A stretch of DNA of 64,000 nucleotides from Pseudomonadota bacterium (GTDB lineage Bacteria > Pseudomonadota > Gammaproteobacteria > DASZBR01), in assembly GCA_021777765.1 (NCBI GenBank), contig JAJYDF010000004.1, forward strand, positions 62,001-126,000, read 5' to 3'. A model generated the notes under the pieces. The model was given only the letters and a program-made list of their open reading frames with translations. It was not told the origin of the DNA and did not search any database. Position numbers and translations under genes: made by a program. This document shows, piece after piece, positions 59,717 through 64,000 of the stretch (the first letter of the stretch is position 1; each line of letters begins with the position of its first letter).

Positions 59717-59745
59717 GATGCTCCTCCTTAAAAAGAAGGAGCATC
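59717..59745 (-). terminator. hairpin after secreted-protein paralogue 5
   Basis: GATGCTCCTCCTT and AAGAAGGAGCATC pair with one mismatch around AAAA, 11 bases after the stop codon of the minus-strand gene. Confidence 0.55.
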
Positions 59746-59756
59746 ATATTGAACTA

Positions 59757-60200
59757 TTACTTGGTGGTAGGAACTGCAACGCAATTTTCAACAGTTAAAA
59801 ATGCGGTATTGTCGAGATTGCTGATAGATAATGTATTTGCTGTCATGCCACTTTGACTTGTTACAGGTGAAGCAACGAAAGAATTATCTTTATGTTTATT
59901 GCTCAAATAAGCAACTGAAGTAAATTTATTACCATTCAGAGAAAACTTAACATTATTTGAACCCATGGTGTTGTATGCAGCCATAATAGCAACATCTTTA
60001 TCGGTGCTGTGTACAGGATCTTGAATTGTGCAAGTTACTTGATAAGGTGCATTTGCAACTAATGTGTTCAATTTGATCACTAAAGTGCTTTTAGGAGCGA
60101 TGTTACCGCCTACTAAAGGAACTTCTGAAGTTTGAACGTTGCTAGCTAATGCAAAACCACTGATTAATAAACCTGCTGAAAGGGCTAAGATTTTTTTCAT
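59757..60200 (-). CDS. secreted-protein paralogue 5
   Basis: 147 residues; signal peptide MKKILALSAGLLISGFALA. Mature: VPLVGGNIAPKSTLVIKLNT, APYQVTCTIQDPVHSTD, VKFSLNGNKFTSVAYLS, NSFVASPV, LSISNLDNTAFLTVENCVAV. It gives the clearest view of the shared pattern, and is the promoter-proximal member on the minus strand, with GGAG before the ATG. Possibly the first gene of a family expanded by tandem duplication. Confidence 0.82.
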   Translation of the reverse strand: MKKILALSAGLLISGFALASNVQTSEVPLVGGNIAPKSTLVIKLNTLVANAPYQVTCTIQDPVHSTDKDVAIMAAYNTMGSNNVKFSLNGNKFTSVAYLSNKHKDNSFVASPVTSQSGMTANTLSISNLDNTAFLTVENCVAVPTTK

Positions 60201-60324
60201 TTTATGATCTCCAATTATTATCGTATAAAGTTATAAAAAGCCCGCGCATTATAACAGCGACTCTGACAATGTCCATGGCTAAATGACTACAAATTGATCA
60301 GCGCAAATGCAGGTAATCAAAGGC

Positions 60325-60744
60325 CTACCATTCTCCCACATTTTTCATCGATTGCCAGGGTTCAGCAGGCGGTAATGCAGGACCTTTCTGCAATAATTCA
60401 ATGGAAATTTGATCAGGTGAGCGTATAAATGCCATTTTTCCATCACGTGGTGGGCGCAAAATAGTGACGCCTTTATTCTGTAATTGCGCACAAAACTCAT
60501 AAATATTTTCAACTTCAAATGCGAGATGGCCAAAATTACGACCGCCAGAATAAGATTCGGCCTGATCCCAATTGTGTGTTAATTCGATCATCGGTTCATC
60601 AGGCCCAGTTGCTAGAAAAATTAATGTAAATCTCCCCTGCTCATGATCTCTTCGAGATATTTCCTTTAAGCCTAATTTATTCACATAAAAATCTAATGAT
60701 TGATCGACATCTAAGACACGCACCATGGCATGTAAATAACGCAT
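60325..60744 (-). CDS. gloA: lactoylglutathione lyase (glyoxalase I)
   Basis: Isomerises the methylglyoxal-glutathione hemithioacetal. 139 residues; metal ligands fit H5 (YLHAMVRV), the Glu in MIELTHNWD, the His in FGHLAFEV and the Glu in [10 protein letters not shown]-terminal [20 protein letters not shown] matches GloA. GAGGAG precedes the start. Confidence 0.96.
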   Translation of the reverse strand: MRYLHAMVRVLDVDQSLDFYVNKLGLKEISRRDHEQGRFTLIFLATGPDEPMIELTHNWDQAESYSGGRNFGHLAFEVENIYEFCAQLQNKGVTILRPPRDGKMAFIRSPDQISIELLQKGPALPPAEPWQSMKNVGEW

Positions 60745-60829
60745 AAATTTTACTCCTCAATTAATTAATTCCCTCGCGCTCGCTTTCACGTTACAGGGTG
60801 AAAAAAAACCAACGCATCTTAACATTAGA

Positions 60830-61030
60830 CGTAGCCTGGGTGGAGCCAAATGAAAATTATAATTTAGTTAGATAAGTTTTAATTATTTACAATTATTTAT
60901 TTAGAACTAATGGCGAAACCCGGGATGAACATTGATTTCCCCGGATTTCAGCAGCACATGAAATAATTATTTAACATGAACCAGACTTGATATTTATATT
61001 ATTTTGCCATTTGCTTTCATCCAGGCTACA
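60830..61030. repeat. REP-C element copy 4
   Basis: GTAGCCTGGGTGGAGCC ... GCTTTCATCCAGGCTAC outside; TGGCGAAACCCGGGATG ... CCCCGGATTTCAGCAG inside; ~201 bp. The rest of the 578-base gap (60745-61322) is AT-rich with no gene seen. Confidence 0.8.
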
Positions 61031-61322
61031 ACTACTACTAACCTTCTTCCAGAGGGAAAGGGAATAAAAGAATGCTTTAAATGCTTAATATTCAGTTAAT
61101 TATTCTTCATTATACTTCTATTTTTAGAATTACAAATAAGACTATTTTTATCTGCTAATTCTGCCTTCGTTTATTTATTTAATTGCGATTTTATTAAAGA
61201 GTTAGTCAAATAATACTCTTCACCAAATCAGGGCCAAAATCACTATCGCAGTTTTTATATATCTAAAATGTAATGCGTATAAATAGATTTATGAATTGAT
61301 ACATTATATCGGAGAAAAAAAT

Positions 61323-62546
61323 ATGCAATCATCAAACCAATCTGCAAAAGATTTAGAGAAAAGAAAAATAGATGCAATTAATGCCATTTTGTTGAAAAGC
61401 ACTATTTTAGATGAAATGGAAACTGCGCTAAAAACATTTATGTGCGATCCCAACTCCTACCGCAATATCATGATAGAAAAATATAACAATACTTTGCCAC
61501 CCACTATTTTTGATAAACTGCTTAAAGACGCAGAAGAATGTTTTAATACGGCATCTCTAATTAATGATCAAGCTGAATCAGCACAAAATCAATTAATTCA
61601 ACGCAAAGTTTATCTTAGTGATATAGAAAAACACCTTGCAGAATCAACCACAATTGAGAAATTATTTAAAAATAGTAAAGAATTGCGAGAGTCTGGTAAT
61701 CAATGTTTACGAGATGCGCAATTAATCCATAAAGTGACAGCAGCACAACAATTGTACCAACAAGCAGGTCAGCTTTGTGCGCAACGTGTGCGATTAAATA
61801 TTGAACTCTCCAGATTAAATGCATTATCTGCCGATACAGCAATCAAAGAACAAACTACAGCAGTCAATGTCAGCCTTGCTGATATCGAGAGAACATTACA
61901 AGAGATCAATAGGAAACTGGATGAAATATGCCCTACTGATTATTCAATTCTTTACCATTCACTTCATTATGCTGGTGCAACTTCAAATAGAAATGAACTC
62001 GGTAAAATTGCAACTCAAGCAATTGATACTTTCCATTCCCATCCTAAAATCACTCCCGAAGAAAAGTTATTAAATAAAATCATAGAATTTTATCAAATAT
62101 TAAATGATGCTGCCTCCATGCGTGAAAGAGTCGTAAGACCCACCAATAGCACTATTCTACGTAGCGATATTGATAATTTCTTAACAATTAAACGTGAACA
62201 ACCCAATTCCACAAATACCATTTATGATGGCAAAAAATTACAGGCTCCAGAAAATACACAAATTTATTTGCAATCCTATTATAAAAGAATTAATTGTTTG
62301 ATAACTCGGTTATTACCAGAATTAATTGGCTTATTAGAAAAAAAATCACCAGCGAATAAAACTAGCTCATACATCACCAGTTTATTTTCTTCATCTGCAA
62401 ATGCGAGTACCTTAGATAAAGTCATTAATGATTTAAAAAGATCTTCTGTTATATTAAATAACGAGCTGAATGAATTGGAAACTATCATACCCGTTGATTC
62501 AGAAGAACCAACGCAGATTATTACCCCTATAGCAAAGAAACAATAA
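61323..62546 (+). CDS. unknown 407-residue coiled-coil protein
   Basis: Product unrecognised. ATG 61323 (MQSSNQSAKDLEKRKIDAIN) follows GGAGAAAA. The protein is highly helical with coiled-coil character at ~70-220 (LIQRKVYLSDIEKHLAESTT, ADIERTLQEINRKLDE), no signal peptide and no membrane segment, and a short polar C-terminus (IITPIAKKQ). Its style matches the 874-4479 and 13636-16491 proteins. Monocistronic, followed by a palindromic element and miaB. Confidence 0.75.
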   Translation: MQSSNQSAKDLEKRKIDAINAILLKSTILDEMETALKTFMCDPNSYRNIMIEKYNNTLPPTIFDKLLKDAEECFNTASLINDQAESAQNQLIQRKVYLSDIEKHLAESTTIEKLFKNSKELRESGNQCLRDAQLIHKVTAAQQLYQQAGQLCAQRVRLNIELSRLNALSADTAIKEQTTAVNVSLADIERTLQEINRKLDEICPTDYSILYHSLHYAGATSNRNELGKIATQAIDTFHSHPKITPEEKLLNKIIEFYQILNDAASMRERVVRPTNSTILRSDIDNFLTIKREQPNSTNTIYDGKKLQAPENTQIYLQSYYKRINCLITRLLPELIGLLEKKSPANKTSSYITSLFSSSANASTLDKVINDLKRSSVILNNELNELETIIPVDSEEPTQIITPIAKKQ

Positions 62547-62621
62547 AAAAACTGATATAACATCATTGCTAGCAAAAACCACCATATCCCTGTAAAATTT
62601 GTCAATTTAATTTCGTACTAG

Positions 62622-62670
62622 TGAAGGGAGCAAGTACCGTCTAACAAGTTAACGGTACCTGACCCCTTCA
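62622..62670. repeat. degenerate copy of the AAGTACCGT palindrome
   Basis: GAAGGGAGCAAGTACCGT and ACGGTACCTGACCCCTTC are imperfect arms; the core CAAGTACCGT / ACGGTAC matches the perfect hairpin at 43373-43436. It ends 15 bases before the miaB start. Confidence 0.65.
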
Positions 62671-62684
62671 AAGGATATCACACA

Positions 62685-64000
62685 ATGACAGACAAACTAT
62701 TTATACAAACCTATGGTTGTCAGATGAATGAATATGATTCATCTAGCATGGCCAATGTGTTGCGAAAATCACATCAAGTTGAACTCACCAAGAACTTAGA
62801 AGAAGCGGATATTTTATTGATGAATACTTGTTCTGTTCGTGAAAAAGCACAAGAAAAAGTATTTTCAGAATTAGGACGCTGGCGTGAATATAAAAAACTC
62901 CGTCCAGAAATAATTATTGGTGTGGGTGGTTGTGTTGCAAGTCAGGAAGGTCATGTTATTCGTCAACGTGCGCCCTATGTAGATATTATATTTGGTCCAC
63001 AAACTTTACATCGTTTACCCGAAATGTTGGATCAGGTTAGACAAAAAGGTAAACCTGCTATCGATATTTCATTTCCAGAAATCGAAAAATTTGATCGTAT
63101 GCCGGAGCCCCGTGCTGAAGGTCCGCGAGCTTATGTTTCCATCATGGAAGGATGTAGTAAATATTGCAGTTTTTGTGTAGTGCCTTATACACGCGGTGAA
63201 GAAATTAGCAGACCATTTGATGATGTTATTGCCGAAGTAGTTAATTTAGCCAATCAAGGTGTACGCGAAATTACTTTATTAGGACAAAATGTTAATGATT
63301 ATCGCGGTAAAATGCATAGTGGTGAAATTGCTGATTTAGCCTTATTAATTCATTATATTGCTGCACTCGATAATATTGCCCGTATTTGTTTTACGACTTC
63401 TCACCCATTAGCTTTTTCCGATCGATTAATTGATGCATTTGCTAAAATTCCCAAATTAGCGAATCAATTACATTTGCCAGTACAAAGTGGATCCGATCGT
63501 ATTTTATCATTAATGAAACGCGGTTATACCGCATTAGAATATAAATCTAAAATACGAAAATTACGACAAGTAAGACCGAATATTAGTATTACTTCAGATT
63601 TTATTATTGGTTTTCCCGGTGAAACTGAAGCTGATTTTATGGCAACAATGAATTTAATTCATGAGATAGGTTTTGATAATTCATTCAGTTTTATTTACAG
63701 CAAAAGACCGGGTACACCTGCAGCGAATTTACCCGATGATGTCACTTTAGAAGAAAAGAAAAAACGATTGGAAATTGTGCAACAACGATTGATGGCGCAA
63801 GCATTAGCTATTAGCAATACCATGTTAAATACGACACAAACTGTATTAGTTGATAGTGTGTCAAAAAGAAATCATCATGAATTAGCGGGACGTACTGAAA
63901 ATAATCGTGTGGTGAATTTTATTGGTGATAAGGAATTAATTGGGCAAATTATTCCGGTGAAAATTACGGAAGTGAAAACAAATACATTACGTGGCGAAAT
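62685..64000 (+). CDS. miaB: tRNA-2-methylthio-N6-dimethylallyladenosine synthase MiaB, 5' part
   Basis: Radical-SAM methylthiotransferase acting on A37 of tRNAs. The first 438 codons are present; the gene runs off the window, only its extreme end missing. N-terminal MTTase domain with C12, C49 and C83 for one Fe-S cluster, and the radical-SAM motif CSKYCSFC (C157, C161, C164); GQNVNDY and [16 protein letters not shown] are also typical; the TRAM domain begins near residue 380. Shine-Dalgarno AAAGGAT precedes ATG. Confidence 0.97.
   Translation, partial: MTDKLFIQTYGCQMNEYDSSSMANVLRKSHQVELTKNLEEADILLMNTCSVREKAQEKVFSELGRWREYKKLRPEIIIGVGGCVASQEGHVIRQRAPYVDIIFGPQTLHRLPEMLDQVRQKGKPAIDISFPEIEKFDRMPEPRAEGPRAYVSIMEGCSKYCSFCVVPYTRGEEISRPFDDVIAEVVNLANQGVREITLLGQNVNDYRGKMHSGEIADLALLIHYIAALDNIARICFTTSHPLAFSDRLIDAFAKIPKLANQLHLPVQSGSDRILSLMKRGYTALEYKSKIRKLRQVRPNISITSDFIIGFPGETEADFMATMNLIHEIGFDNSFSFIYSKRPGTPAANLPDDVTLEEKKKRLEIVQQRLMAQALAISNTMLNTTQTVLVDSVSKRNHHELAGRTENNRVVNFIGDKELIGQIIPVKITEVKTNTLRGE

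Overview
The window is AT-rich and carries a densely packed gammaproteobacterial gene set: eno-ftsB, dnaE, truA, lolA-rarA-serS, rdgB, mreBCD-yhdP-tldD, divergent gatCAB, and miaB. Between these core genes sit very long proteins of a kind typical of intracellular Legionellales (Legionella, Coxiella, Aquicella, Berkiella-like bacteria): ankyrin and HEAT repeats, coiled coils, low-complexity Pro/Ser tails, and eukaryote-like motifs. No 16S gene, tRNA or secretion-system gene is present, so the placement is an inference from gene order and protein style.

Layout. 1-5217: end of eno, ftsB, then a 1201-residue coiled-coil protein and a 210-residue protein of unknown function. 5225-13245 (minus): a probable transcription unit dnaE > SAM methyltransferase-like > unknown 786-residue protein > truA. 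13320-16491: a small membrane protein and an unknown 951-residue helical protein. 16592-17213: a VapBC toxin-antitoxin pair. 17366-24151: the lolA-rarA-serS core block, interrupted by a 400-residue protein with a C-terminal CaaX box and by an AAA ATPase. 24162-32817 (minus): two ~1300-residue paralogues with a U-box-like N-terminus, ankyrin repeats and HEAT-like repeats, with a small secreted protein between them. 33184-38000: TPR-methyltransferase fusion, EamA transporter, BON-domain protein, two very small proteins, rdgB. 38089-43361: an orphan ClpV/TssH-like AAA+ protein and a frameshifted HEAT/Pro-rich protein with nuclear-localisation-like basic clusters. 43440-50959 (minus): mreB-mreC-mreD-yhdP-tldD. 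51416-54997: gatCAB and a small frameshifted gene with a classical slippery heptamer. 55174-56000: PrlF-YhaV toxin-antitoxin. 56292-56879: a dual-specificity-phosphatase-like protein with a CaaX box. 57032-60200 (minus): five tandem paralogous secreted proteins, one with a nonsense codon. 60325-64000: gloA, an unknown coiled-coil protein, and the 5' part of miaB.

The most interesting signals are (i) the paired U-box/ankyrin/HEAT proteins, candidate secreted ubiquitin ligases that share a conserved promoter-proximal box; (ii) two otherwise unrelated proteins that share one 14-residue C-terminal tail ending in a CaaX prenylation motif, suggesting a modular host-membrane tag; (iii) the tandem family of small secreted proteins; and (iv) an isolated ClpV-like unfoldase with altered Walker B motifs. 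Intergenic DNA is rich in several families of dispersed palindromic elements, two of which behave like ~125 bp and ~200 bp MITE-like units.

Three reading-frame lesions (41456-41475, 54746-54752, and TGA at 57458-57460) could be real decay, recoding or assembly errors; two lie at homopolymers.
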